A stretch of DNA of 64,000 bases, taken from NCBI GenBank assembly GCA_030180135.1, contig CM058237.1, positions 107,337,904 through 107,401,903 on the forward strand. The letters are read 5' to 3'. Source of the stretch: Orychophragmus violaceus (lineage: Eukaryota > Streptophyta > Magnoliopsida > Brassicales > Brassicaceae). The position numbers were made by a program, and so were the translations under genes. Positions within the stretch are counted from its first letter, which is position 1, and every line of letters starts with the position of its first letter. The notes beneath the pieces are model-generated. The model searched no databases. It was not told where the DNA came from and saw only the letters and a list, made by a program, of their open reading frames with translations. Of this stretch, positions 9,151 through 22,000 are shown in pieces.

Positions 9151-10500
9151 TGGAAACTTGCATTTTGGCCTTAGGATCCTTCCCGGCGGTTGCATCCGGT
9201 CATGATAATCCATCCCGTCAATCAGTATGGCCGAGATAGTCCTTCACGTCAGTTTGTTTCCATCCCGTCAGTCATTCTGGCCACGAGAATGGTAGTCCTT
9301 TGTTGTTTGGCCGAGGGATTCCACACCTTACGTCATTTAGGGTGGTTTTTTGGCCTTAGGATCCTTCCCGGCGGTTCATCCGGTCATGATAATCCATCAC
9401 GTCAGTCAGTATGGCCGAGATAGTCCTTCCCGTCAGTTCGTTTCCATCCCGTTAGTCATTATGGCCGAGATAGTCAGTCACGTCAGCACGTCAATCAGTA
9501 TGGCCGAGAAGAATTGGATCGAGTTTTTTTGAAACTATCATGACCAAAACCCTTAAAATGGGATATAAAAGAGGTCTGGTGAAGAAATTGGTGGAAAACA
9601 AATGACCCGAAAAACCCGTCTATACACCGTGTCTTCCTGGGTCATGGAAACTTGCATTTTGGCCTTAGAATCCTTCTCGGCGGTGCATCTGGTCAGGATA
9701 ATCCATCACGTCAGTCAGTATGGCCGAGATATTCCTTCCCGTCAGTTCGTTTCCATCCCGTTAGTCAGTATGGCCGAGATAGTCCTTCACGTCAGTTCGT
9801 TTCCGTCCCGTCAGTCATTATGGCCGCGAGAATGCTAGTCCTTTGTTGTTTTGGCCGAGGGATTCCACACCTTACGTCATTTAGGGTGGTTTTTGGCCTT
9901 ATGATCCTTCCCGGCGGTTCATCCGGTCATGATAATCCATCCCGTCAATCAGTATGGCCGAGATAGTCATTCCCGTCAGTTCGTTTCCATCCCGTTAGTC
10001 AGTATGGCCGAGATAGTCCTTCCCGTCAGTTCGTTTCCATCCCGTTAGTCAGTATGGCCGAGATAGTCCTTCACGTCAGTTCGTTTCCATCCCGTCAGTC
10101 ATTCTGGCCGCGAGAATGCTAGTCCTTTGTTTTTTTGGTCGAGGGATTCCACACCTTACGTCATTTAAGGTGGTTTTTGGCCTTAGGATCCTTCCCCCGG
10201 TGGATAGAATCAGTTTATCCTATCCCGTCATTGTTTTTTCCACCAATTTCTTCACCAGACCTCTTTGTTATCCATTTGAGAGGTTTGGGTCTTGATAGTT
10301 TCAAAAAAACTCGAGTCAATTTTTTTCGGGTCAAGGAACCTTGGTTCTCGGTAGGCTATAACCTTCCCACGGTGTATAGACGGGTTTTTCGGGTCATTTG
10401 TTTTCCACCAATTTCTTCACCAGACCTCTTTTATATCCCATTTTAAGGGTTTTGGTCATGATAGTTTCAAAAAAAACTCGATCCAATTCTTCCTGGGTCA
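9151..10500 (+). repeat. 1350-bp higher-order repeat, copy 2
   Basis: This is the second copy of the 1350-bp unit, almost identical to the first. It ends where the sequence changes from GGCCTTAGGATCC (units 1 and 2, at 7819 and 9169) to GGCCTTAGAATCC (10519), entering the next HOR family. Its last monomer has an A8 tract near 10470, a mark also found at the start of the 3529-bp copies. Confidence 0.92.
9508..9631 (-). repeat. Short inverted segment inside the 1350-bp repeat, copy 2
   Basis: It has the same borders and sequence as the inverted piece at 8158-8281. It is the last reverse-oriented segment in the window; everything to its right is in forward orientation. Confidence 0.9.
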
Positions 10501-12029
10501 TGGAAACTTGCATTTTGGCCTTAGAATCCTTCTCGGCGGTGCATCTGGTCAGGATAATCCATCACGTCAGTCAGTATGGCCAGGATAGTCCTTCCCGTCA
10601 GTTCGTTTCCTTCCTGTCAGTCCATTAGGAGGTTTTGGCCTTAGGATCCTTCCCCCGGTGGATAGAATCAGTTTATCCTATCCCGTCATTGTTTTTTCCA
10701 CCAATTTCTTCACCAGACCTCTTTGTTATCCATTTGAGAGGTTTGGGTCTTGATAGTTTCAAAAAAACTCGAGTCAATTTTTTCGGGTCAAGGAACCTTG
10801 GTACTCGGTAGGCTATAACCTTCCCACGGTGTATAGACGGGTTTTTCGGGTCATTTGTTTTCCACCAATTTCTTCACCAGACCTCTTTTATATCCCATTT
10901 TAAGGGTTTTGGTCATGATAGTTTCAAAAAAACTCGATCCAATTCTTCCTGGGTCATGGAAACTTGCATTTTGGCCTTAGAATCCTTCTCGGCGGTGCAT
11001 CTGGTCAGGATAATCCATCACGTCAATCAGTATGGCCGAGATAGTCCTTCCCGTCAGTCCATTAGGAGGTTTTGGCCTTAGGATCCTTCCCCCGGTGGAT
11101 AGAATCAATTTATCCTATCTCGTCATTTGTTTTCCACCAATTTCTTCACCAGACCTCTTTGTTATCCATTTGAGAGGTTTGGGTCTTGATAGTTTCAAAA
11201 AAACTCGAGTCAATTTTTCGGGTCAAGGAACCTTGGTTCTCGGTAGGCTATAACCTTCCCACGGTGTATAGACGGGTTTTTTGGGTCATTTGTTTTCCAC
11301 CAATTTCTTCACCAGACCTCTTTTATATCCCATTTTAAGGGTTTTGGTCATGATAGTTTCAAAAAAACTCGATCCAATTCTTCCTGGGTCATGGAAACTT
11401 GCATTTTGGCCTTAGAATCCTTCTCGGCGGTGCATCTGGTCAGGATAATCCATCACGTCAGTCAGTATGGCCGAGATAGTACTTCCCGTCAGTTCATTTC
11501 CATCCCGTTAGTCAGTATGGCCGAGATAGTCCTTTACGTCAGTTCGTTTCCATCCCGTCAGTAATTCTGGCCGCGAGAATGCTAGTCCTTTGTTTTTTTG
11601 GCCGAGGGATTCCACACCTTACGTCATTTAGGGTGGTTTTTTGGCCTTAGGATCCTTCCCGGCGGTTGCATCCGGTCATGATAATCCATCCCGTCAGTCA
11701 GTATGGCCGAGATAGTCCTTCACGTCAGTCCATTAGGAGGTTTTGGCCTTAGGATCCTTCCCCCGGTGGATAGAATCAGTTTATCCTATCCCGTCATTGT
11801 TTTTTCCACCAATTTCTTCACCAGACCTCTTTGTTATCCATTTGAGAGGTTTGGGTCTTGATAGTTTCAAAAAAACTTGAGTCAATTTTTTCGGGTCAAG
11901 GAACCTTGGTTCTCAGTAGGCTATAACCTTCCCACGGTGTATAGACGGGTTTTTCGGGTCATTTGTTTTCCACCAATTTCTTCACCAGACCTCTTTTATA
12001 TCCCATTTTAAGGGTTTTGGTCATGATAG
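10466..12029 (+). repeat. Partial copy (1564 bp) of the 3529-bp higher-order repeat
   Basis: Its marks recur exactly 1564 bp downstream in the first full copy: GGCCAGGATAG at 10578 and 12142, the ATCAATTTATCCTATCTCG monomer at about 11104 and 12668, and the A-tract followed by CTTGAG at about 11875 and 13439. It starts after the A8 tract that also opens copies 2 and 3, and stops at about 12030, so it is the first 44% or so of the unit. Confidence 0.88.
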
Positions 12030-15000
12030 TTTCAAAAAAACTCGATCCAATTCTTCCTGGGTCATGGAAACTTGCATTTTGGCCTTAGAATCCTTCTCGG
12101 CGGTGCATCTGGTCAGGATAATCCATCACGTCAGTCAGTATGGCCAGGATAGTCCTTCCCGTCAGTTCGTTTCCTTCCTGTCAGTCCATTAGGAGGTTTT
12201 GGCCTTAGGATCCTTCCCCCGGTGGATAGAATCAGTTTATCCTATCCCGTCATTGTTTTTTCCACCAATTTCTTCACCAGACCTCTTTGTTATCCATTTG
12301 AGAGGTTTGGGTCTTGATAGTTTCAAAAAAACTCGAGTCAATTTTTTCGGGTCAAGGAACCTTGGTACTCGGTAGGCTATAACCTTCCCACGGTGTATAG
12401 ACGGGTTTTTCGGGTCATTTGTTTTCCACCAATTTCTTCACCAGACCTCTTTTATATCCCATTTTAAGGGTTTTGGTCATGATAGTTTCAAAAAAACTCG
12501 ATCCAATTCTTCCTGGGTCATGGAAACTTGCATTTTGGCCTTAGAATCCTTCTCGGCGGTGCATCTGGTCAGGATAATCCATCACGTCAATCAGTATGGC
12601 CGAGATAGTCCTTCCCGTCAGTCCATTAGGAGGTTTTGGCCTTAGGATCCTTCCCCCGGTGGATAGAATCAATTTATCCTATCTCGTCATTTGTTTTCCA
12701 CCAATTTCTTCACCAGACCTCTTTGTTATCCATTTGAGAGGTTTGGGTCTTGATAGTTTCAAAAAAACTCGAGTCAATTTTTCGGGTCAAGGAACCTTGG
12801 TTCTCGGTAGGCTATAACCTTCCCACGGTGTATAGACGGGTTTTTTGGGTCATTTGTTTTCCACCAATTTCTTCACCAGACCTCTTTTATATCCCATTTT
12901 AAGGGTTTTGGTCATGATAGTTTCAAAAAAACTCGATCCAATTCTTCCTGGGTCATGGAAACTTGCATTTTGGCCTTAGAATCCTTCTCGGCGGTGCATC
13001 TGGTCAGGATAATCCATCACGTCAGTCAGTATGGCCGAGATAGTACTTCCCGTCAGTTCATTTCCATCCCGTTAGTCAGTATGGCCGAGATAGTCCTTTA
13101 CGTCAGTTCGTTTCCATCCCGTCAGTAATTCTGGCCGCGAGAATGCTAGTCCTTTGTTTTTTTGGCCGAGGGATTCCACACCTTACGTCATTTAGGGTGG
13201 TTTTTTGGCCTTAGGATCCTTCCCGGCGGTTGCATCCGGTCATGATAATCCATCCCGTCAGTCAGTATGGCCGAGATAGTCCTTCACGTCAGTCCATTAG
13301 GAGGTTTTGGCCTTAGGATCCTTCCCCCGGTGGATAGAATCAGTTTATCCTATCCCGTCATTGTTTTTTCCACCAATTTCTTCACCAGACCTCTTTGTTA
13401 TCCATTTGAGAGGTTTGGGTCTTGATAGTTTCAAAAAAACTTGAGTCAATTTTTTCGGGTCAAGGAACCTTGGTTCTCAGTAGGCTATAACCTTCCCACG
13501 GTGTATAGACGGGTTTTTCGGGTCATTTGTTTTCCACCAATTTCTTCACCAGACCTCTTTTATATCCCATTTTAAGGGTTTTGGTCATGATAGTTTCAAA
13601 AAAACTCGATCCAATTCTTCCTGGGTCATGGAAACTTGCATTTTGGCCTTAGAATCCTTCTCGGCGGTGCATCTGGTCAGGATAATCCATCACGTCAGTC
13701 AGTATGGCCGAGATAGTCCTTCCCGTCAGTCCATTAGGAGGTTTTGGCTTTAGGATCCTTCCCCCGGTGGATAGAATCAGTTTATCCTATCCCGTCATTT
13801 GTTTTCCACCAATTTCTTCACCAGACCTCTTTGTTATCCATTTGAGAGGTTTGGGTTTCAAAAAAACTCGAGTCAATTTTTTCGTGTCAAGGAACCTTGG
13901 TTCTCGGTAGGCTATAACCTTCCCACGGTGTATAGACGGGTTTTTCGGGTCATTTGTTTTCCACCAATTTCTTCACCAGACCTCTTTTATATCCCATTTT
14001 AAGGGTTTTGGTCATGATAGTTTCAAAAAAACTCGAGTCAATTCTTCCTGGGTCATGGAAACTTGCATTTTGGCCTTAGAATCCTTCTCGGCGGTGCATC
14101 TGGTCAGGATAATCCATCCCGTTAGTCAGTATGGCCGAGATAGTCCTTCCCGTCAGTCCATTAGGAGGTTTTGGCCTTAGGATCCTTCCCCCGGTGGATA
14201 GAATCAGTTTATACTATCCCGTCATTGTTTTTTCCACCAATTTCTTCACCAGACCTCTTTGTTATCCATTTGAGAGGTTTGGGTCTTGATAGTTTCAAAA
14301 AAACTCGAGTCAATTTTTTCGGGTCAAGGAACCTTGGTTCTCGGTAGGCTATAACCTTCCCACGGTGTATAGACGGGTTTTTCGGGTCATTTGTTTTCCA
14401 CCAATTTCTTCACCAGACCTCTTTTATATCCCATTTTAAGGGTTTTGGTCATGATAGTTTCAAAAAAACACGATCCAATTCTTCCTGGGTCATGGAAACT
14501 TGCATTTTGGCCTTAGAATCCTTCTCGGCGGTGCATCTGGTCAGGATAATCCATCCCGTTAGTCAGTATGGCCGAGATAGTCCTTCCCGTCAGTTCGTTT
14601 CCATCCCGTTAGTCAGTATGGCCGAGATAGTCCGTCACGTCAGTTCGTTTCCGTCCCGTCAGTCATTCTGGCCGCGAGAATGCTAGTCCTTTGTTGTTTT
14701 GGCCGAGGGATTCCACACCTTACGTCATTTAGGGTGGTTTTTTGGCCTTAGGATCCTTCCCGGCGGTTGCATCCGGTCATGATAATCCATCCCGTCAGTC
14801 AGTATGGCCGAGATAGTCCTTCACGTCAGTCCATTAGGAGGTTTTGGCCTTAGGATCCTTCCCCCGGTGGATAGAATCAGTTTATCCTATCCCGTCATTG
14901 TTTTTTCCACCAATTTCTTCACCAGACCTCTTTGTTATCCATTTGAGAGGTTTGGGTCTTGATAGTTTCAAAAAAACTCTAGTCAATTTTTTCGGGTCAA

Positions 15001-15558
15001 GGAACCTTGGTTCTCGGTAGGCTATAACCTTCCCACGGTGTATAGACGGGTTTTTCGGGTCATTTGTTTTCCACCAATTTCTTCACCATACCTCTTTTAT
15101 ATCCCATTTTAAGGGTTTTGGTCATGATAGTTTCAAAAAAACTCGATCCAATTCTTCCTGGGTCATGGAAACTTGCATTTTGGCCTTAGAATCCTTCTCG
15201 GCGGTGCATCTGGTCAGGATAATCCATCACGTCAGTCAGTATGGCCGAGATAGTCCTTCCCGTCAGTCCATTAGGAGGTTTTGGCCTTAGGATCCTTCCC
15301 CCGGTGGATAGAATCAGTTTATCCTATCCCGTCATTTGTTTTCCACCAATTTCTTCACCAGACCTCTTTGTTATCCATTTGAGAGGTTTGGGTTTCAAAA
15401 AAACTCGAGTCAATTTTTTCGGGTCAAGGAACCTTGGTTCTCGGTAGGCTATAACCTTCCCACGGTGTATAGACGGGTTTTTCGGGTCATTTGTTTTCCA
15501 CCAATTTCTTCACCAGACCTCTTTTATATCCCATTTTAAGGGTTTTGGTCATGATAGT
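12030..15558 (+). repeat. 3529-bp higher-order repeat, copy 1
   Basis: The landmark GGCCAGGATAG occurs at 12142, 15671 and 19200, each 3529 bp apart, and all other marks keep the same offset. The unit is about eight monomer-length blocks, including two with a 9-bp deletion (GGGTTTCAAAAAAAC near 13852 and 15391), two module C copies (near 13138 and 14675), one monomer with AAACTTGAG and one with AAACACGATCC. Confidence 0.93.
14655..14795 (+). repeat. Module C, reference copy (about 140 bp)
   Basis: This module is absent from plain 436-bp monomers. It starts at CCCGTCAGTCATTCTGGCC, carries the landmark CGAGAATGCTAGTCC, then GGGATTCCACACCTTACGTC and TTTAGGGTGG, and ends in a relative of subunits a and c (GGCCTTAGGATCCTTCCCGG, then GCATCCGGTCATGATAATCC). 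Its tail therefore belongs to the same family, while its first 85 or so bases have no counterpart in the 436-bp monomer. Copies sit, for example, near 1530, 1765, 2000, 8475, 8760, 11570, 13138, 16666, 18203, 20195, 21732, 23898, 27976, 31925, 35463, 42255, 43595, 45995, 47770, 52252, 54210, 59044, 61466 and 62572. I see none in 48.2-52.1 kb or 55.3-58.9 kb. Confidence 0.85.
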
Positions 15559-18500
15559 TTCAAAAAAAACTCGATCCAATTCTTCCTGGGTCATGGAAAC
15601 TTGCATTTTGGCCTTAGAATCCTTCTCGGCGGTGCATCTGGTCAGGATAATCCATCACGTCAGTCAGTATGGCCAGGATAGTCCTTCCCGTCAGTTCGTT
15701 TCCTTCCTGTCAGTCCATTAGGAGGTTTTGGCCTTAGGATCCTTCCCCCGGTGGATAGAATCAGTTTATCCTATCCCGTCATTGTTTTTTCCACCAATTT
15801 CTTCACCAGACCTCTTTGTTATCCATTTGAGAGGTTTGGGTCTTGATAGTTTCAAAAAAACTCGAGTCAATTTTTTCGGGTCAAGGAACCTTGGTACTCG
15901 GTAGGCTATAACCTTCCCACGGTGTATAGACGGGTTTTTCGGGTCATTTGTTTTCCACCAATTTCTTCACCAGACCTCTTTTATATCCCATTTTAAGGGT
16001 TTTGGTCATGATAGTTTCAAAAAAACTCGATCCAATTCTTCCTGGGTCATGGAAACTTGCATTTTGGCCTTAGAATCCTTCTCGGCGGTGCATCTGGTCA
16101 GGATAATCCATCACGTCAATCAGTATGGCCGAGATAGTCCTTCCCGTCAGTCCATTAGGAGGTTTTGGCCTTAGGATCCTTCCCCCGGTGGATAGAATCA
16201 ATTTATCCTATCTCGTCATTTGTTTTCCACCAATTTCTTCACCAGACCTCTTTGTTATCCATTTGAGAGGTTTGGGTCTTGATAGTTTCAAAAAAACTCG
16301 AGTCAATTTTTCGGGTCAAGGAACCTTGGTTCTCGGTAGGCTATAACCTTCCCACGGTGTATAGACGGGTTTTTTGGGTCATTTGTTTTCCACCAATTTC
16401 TTCACCAGACCTCTTTTATATCCCATTTTATAGGTTTTGGTCATGATAGTTTCAAAAAAACTCGATCCAATTCTTCCTGGGTCATGGAAACTTGCATTTT
16501 GGCCTTAGAATCCTTCTCGGCGGTGCATCTGGTCAGGATAATCCACCACGTCAGTCAGTATGGCCGAGATAGTACTTCCCGTCAGTTCGTTTCCATCCCG
16601 TTAGTCAGTATGGCCGAGATAGTCCTTTACGTCAGTTCGTTTCCATCCCGTCAGTAATTCTGGCCGCGAGAATGCTAGTCCTTTGTTTTTTTGGCCGAGG
16701 GATTCCACACCTTACGTCATTTAGGGTGGTTTTTTGGCCTTAGGATCCTTCCCGGCGGTTGCATCCGGTCATGATAATCCATCCCGTCAGTCAGTATGGC
16801 CGAGATAGTCCTTCACGTCAGTCCATTAGGAGGTTTTGGCCTTAGGATCCTTCCCCCGGTGGATAGAATCAGTTTATCCTATCCCGTCATTGTTTTTTCC
16901 ACCAATTTCTTCACCAGACCTCTTTGTTATCCATTTGAGAGGTTTGGGTCTTGATAGTTTCAAAAAAACTTGAGTCAATTTTTTCGGGTCAAGGAACCTT
17001 GGTTCTCAGTAGGCTATAACCTTCCCACGGTGTATAGACGGGTTTTTCGGGTCATTTGTTTTCCACCAATTTCTTCACCAGACCTCTTTTATATCCCATT
17101 TTAAGGGTTTTGGTCATGATAGTTTCAAAAAAACTCGATCCAATTCTTCCTGGGTCATGGAAACTTGCATTTTGGCCTTAGAATCCTTCTCGGCGGTGCA
17201 TCTGGTCAGGATAATCCATCACGTCAGTCAGTATGGCCGAGATAGTCCTTCCCGTCAGTCCATTAGGAGGTTTTGGCTTTAGGATCCTTCCCCCGGTGGA
17301 TAGAATCAGTTTATCCTATCCCGTCATTTGTTTTCCACCAATTTCTTCACCAGACCTCTTTGTTATCCATTTGAGAGGTTTGGGTTTCAAAAAAACTCGA
17401 GTCAATTTTTTCGTGTCAAGGAACCTTGGTTCTCGGTAGGCTATAACCTTCCCACGGTGTATAGACGGGTTTTTCGGGTCATTTGTTTTCCACCAATTTC
17501 TTCACCAGACCTCTTTTATATCCCATTTTAAGGGTTTTGGTCATGATAGTTTCAAAAAAACTCGAGTCAATTCTTCCTGGGTCATGGAAACTTGCATTTT
17601 GGCCTTAGAATCCTTCTCGGCGGTGCATCTGGTCAGGATAATCCATCCCGTTAGTCAGTATGGCCGAGATAGTCCTTCCCGTCAGTCCATTAGGAGGTTT
17701 TGGCCTTAGGATCCTTCCCCCGGTGGATAGAATCAGTTTATACTATCCCGTCATTGTTTTTTCCACCAATTTCTTCACCAGACCTCTTTGTTATCCATTT
17801 GAGAGGTTTGGGTCTTGATAGTTTCAAAAAAACTCGAGTCAATTTTTTCGGGTCAAGGAACCTTGGTTCTCGGTAGGCTATAACCTTCCCACGGTGTATA
17901 GACGGGTTTTTCGGGTCATTTGTTTTCCACCAATTTCTTCACCAGACCTCTTTTATATCCCATTTTAAGGGTTTTGGTCATGATAGTTTCAAAAAAACAC
18001 GATCCAATTCTTCCTGGGTCATGGAAACTTGCATTTTGGCCTTAGAATCCTTCTCGGCGGTGCATCTGGTCAGGATAATCCATCCCGTTAGTCAGTATGG
18101 CCGAGATAGTCCTTCCCGTCAGTTCGTTTCCATCCCGTTAGTCAGTATGGCCGAGATAGTCCGTCACGTCAGTTCGTTTCCGTCCCGTCAGTCATTCTGG
18201 CCGCGAGAATGCTAGTCCTTTGTTGTTTTGGCCGAGGGATTCCACACCTTACGTCATTTAGGGTGGTTTTTTGGCCTTAGGATCCTTCCCGGCGGTTGCA
18301 TCCGGTCATGATAATCCATCCCGTCAGTCAGTATGGCCGAGATAGTCCTTCACGTCAGTCCATTAGGAGGTTTTGGCCTTAGGATCCTTCCCCCGGTGGA
18401 TAGAATCAGTTTATCCTATCCCGTCATTGTTTTTTCCACCAATTTCTTCACCAGACCTCTTTGTTATCCATTTGAGAGGTTTGGGTCTTGATAGTTTCAA

Positions 18501-19087
18501 AAAAACTCTAGTCAATTTTTTCGGGTCAAGGAACCTTGGTTCTCGGTAGGCTATAACCTTCCCACGGTGTATAGACGGGTTTTTCGGGTCATTTGTTTTC
18601 CACCAATTTCTTCACCATACCTCTTTTATATCCCATTTTAAGGGTTTTGGTCATGATAGTTTCAAAAAAACTCGATCCAATTCTTCCTGGGTCATGGAAA
18701 CTTGCATTTTGGCCTTAGAATCCTTCTCGGCGGTGCATCTGGTCAGGATAATCCATCACGTCAGTCAGTATGGCCGAGATAGTCCTTCCCGTCAGTCCAT
18801 TAGGAGGTTTTGGCCTTAGGATCCTTCCCCCGGTGGATAGAATCAGTTTATCCTATCCCGTCATTTGTTTTCCACCAATTTCTTCACCAGACCTCTTTGT
18901 TATCCATTTGAGAGGTTTGGGTTTCAAAAAAACTCGAGTCAATTTTTTCGGGTCAAGGAACCTTGGTTCTCGGTAGGCTATAACCTTCCCACGGTGTATA
19001 GACGGGTTTTTCGGGTCATTTGTTTTCCACCAATTTCTTCACCAGACCTCTTTTATATCCCATTTTAAGGGTTTTGGTCATGATAGT
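15559..19087 (+). repeat. 3529-bp higher-order repeat, copy 2
   Basis: It has the same module order as copy 1 with few differences. One private change is TTTTATAGGTTTTGG near 16430, where copies 1 and 3 have TTTTAAGGGTTTTGG. It shares CCACCACGTC near 16545 with copy 3 against CCATCACGTC in copy 1, so copies 2 and 3 look more closely related at that site. Confidence 0.93.
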
Positions 19088-22000
19088 TTCAAAAAAAACT
19101 CGATCCAATTCTTCCTGGGTCATGGAAACTTGCATTTTGGCCTTAGAATCCTTCTCGGCGGTGCATCTGGTCAGGATAATCCATCACGTCAGTCAGTATG
19201 GCCAGGATAGTCCTTCCCGTCAGTTCGTTTCCTTCCTGTCAGTCCATTAGGAGGTTTTGGCCTTAGGATCCTTCCCCCGGTGGATAGAATCAGTTTATCC
19301 TATCCCGTCATTGTTTTTTCCACCAATTTCTTCACCAGACCTCTTTGTTATCCATTTGAGAGGTTTGGGTCTTGATAGTTTCAAAAAAACTCGAGTCAAT
19401 TTTTTCGGGTCAAGGAACCTTGGTACTCGGTAGGCTATAACCTTCCCACGGTGTATAGACGGGTTTTTCGGGTCATTTGTTTTCCACCAATTTCTTCACC
19501 AGACCTCTTTTATATCCCATTTTAAGGGTTTTGGTCATGATAGTTTCAAAAAAACTCGATCCAATTCTTCCTGGGTCATGGAAACTTGCATTTTGGCCTT
19601 AGAATCCTTCTCGGCGGTGCATCTGGTCAGGATAATCCATCACGTCAATCAGTATGGCCGAGATAGTCCTTCCCGTCAGTCCATTAGGAGGTTTTGGCCT
19701 TAGGATCCTTCCCCCGGTGGATAGAATCAATTTATCCTATCTCGTCATTTGTTTTCCACCAATTTCTTCACCAGACCTCTTTGTTATCCATTTGAGAGGT
19801 TTGGGTCTTGATAGTTTCAAAAAAACTCGAGTCAATTTTTCGGGTCAAGGAACCTTGGTTCTCGGTAGGCTATAACCTTCCCACGGTGTATAGACGGGTT
19901 TTTTGGGTCATTTGTTTTCCACCAATTTCTTCACCAGACCTCTTTTATATCCCATTTTAAGGGTTTTGGTCATGATAGTTTCAAAAAAACTCGATCCAAT
20001 TCTTCCTGGGTCATGGAAACTTGCATTTTGGCCTTAGAATCCTTCTCGGCGGTGCATCTGGTCAGGATAATCCACCACGTCAGTCAGTATGGCCGAGATA
20101 GTACTTCCCGTCAGTTCGTTTCCATCCCGTTAGTCAGTATGGCCGAGATAGTCCTTTACGTCAGTTCGTTTCCATCCCGTCAGTAATTCTGGCCGCGAGA
20201 ATGCTAGTCCTTTGTTTTTTTGGCCGAGGGATTCCACACCTTACGTCATTTAGGGTGGTTTTTTGGCCTTAGGATCCTTCCCGGCGGTTGCATCCGGTCA
20301 TGATAATCCATCCCGTCAGTCAGTATGGCCGAGATAGTCCTTCACGTCAGTCCATTAGGAGGTTTTGGCCTTAGGATCCTTCCCCCGGTGGATAGAATCA
20401 GTTTATCCTATCCCGTCATTGTTTTTTCCACCAATTTCTTCACCAGACCTCTTTGTTATCCATTTGAGAGGTTTGGGTCTTGATAGTTTCAAAAAAACTT
20501 GAGTCAATTTTTTCGGGTCAAGGAACCTTGGTTCTCAGTAGGCTATAACCTTCCCACGGTGTATAGACGGGTTTTTCGGGTCATTTGTTTTCCACCAATT
20601 TCTTCACCAGACCTCTTTTATATCCCATTTTAAGGGTTTTGGTCATGATAGTTTCAAAAAAACTCGATCCAATTCTTCCTGGGTCATGGAAACTTGCATT
20701 TTGGCCTTAGAATCCTTCTCGGCGGTGCATCTGGTCAGGATAATCCATCACGTCAGTCAGTATGGCCGAGATAGTCCTTCCCGTCAGTCCATTAGGAGGT
20801 TTTGGCTTTAGGATCCTTCCCCCGGTGGATAGAATCAGTTTATCCTATCCCGTCATTTGTTTTCCACCAATTTCTTCACCAGACCTCTTTGTTATCCATT
20901 TGAGAGGTTTGGGTTTCAAAAAAACTCGAGTCAATTTTTTCGGGTCAAGGAACCTTGGTTCTCGGTAGGCTATAACCTTCCCACGGTGTATAGACGGGTT
21001 TTTCGGGTCATTTGTTTTCCACCAATTTCTTCACCAGACCTCTTTTATATCCCATTTTAAGGGTTTTGGTCATGATAGTTTCAAAAAAACTCGAGTCAAT
21101 TCTTCCTGGGTCATGGAAACTTGCATTTTGGCCTTAGAATCCTTCTCGGCGGTGCATCTGGTCAGGATAATCCATCCCGTTAGTCAGTATGGCCGAGATA
21201 GTCCTTCCCGTCAGTCCATTAGGAGGTTTTGGCCTTAGGATCCTTCCCCCGGTGGATAGAATCAGTTTATACTATCCCGTCATTGTTTTTTCCACCAATT
21301 TCTTCACCAGACCTCTTTGTTATCCATTTGAGAGGTTTGGGTCTTGATAGTTTCAAAAAAACTCGAGTCAATTTTTTCGGGTCAAGGAACCTTGGTTCTC
21401 GGTAGGCTATAACCTTCCCACGGTGTATAGACGGGTTTTTCGGGTCATTTGTTTTCCACCAATTTCTTCACCAGACCTCTTTTATATCCCATTTTAAGGG
21501 TTTTGGTCATGATAGTTTCAAAAAAACACGATCCAATTCTTCCTGGGTCATGGAAACTTGCATTTTGGCCTTAGAATCCTTCTCGGCGGTGCATCTGGTC
21601 AGGATAATCCATCCCGTTAGTCAGTATGGCCGAGATAGTCCTTCCCGTCAGTTCGTTTCCATCCCGTTAGTCAGTATGGCCGAGATAGTCCGTCACGTCA
21701 GTTCGTTTCCGTCCCGTCAGTCATTCTGGCCGCGAGAATGCTAGTCCTTTGTTGTTTTGGCCGAGGGATTCCACACCTTACGTCATTTAGGGTGGTTTTT
21801 TGGCCTTAGGATCCTTCCCGGCGGTTGCATCCGGTCATGATAATCCATCCCGTCAGTCAGTATGGCCGAGATAGTCCTTCACGTCAGTCCATTAGGAGGT
21901 TTTGGCCTTAGGATCCTTCCCCCGGTGGATAGAATCAGTTTATCCTATCCCGTCATTGTTTTTTCCACCAATTTCTTCACCAGACCTCTTTGTTATCCAT

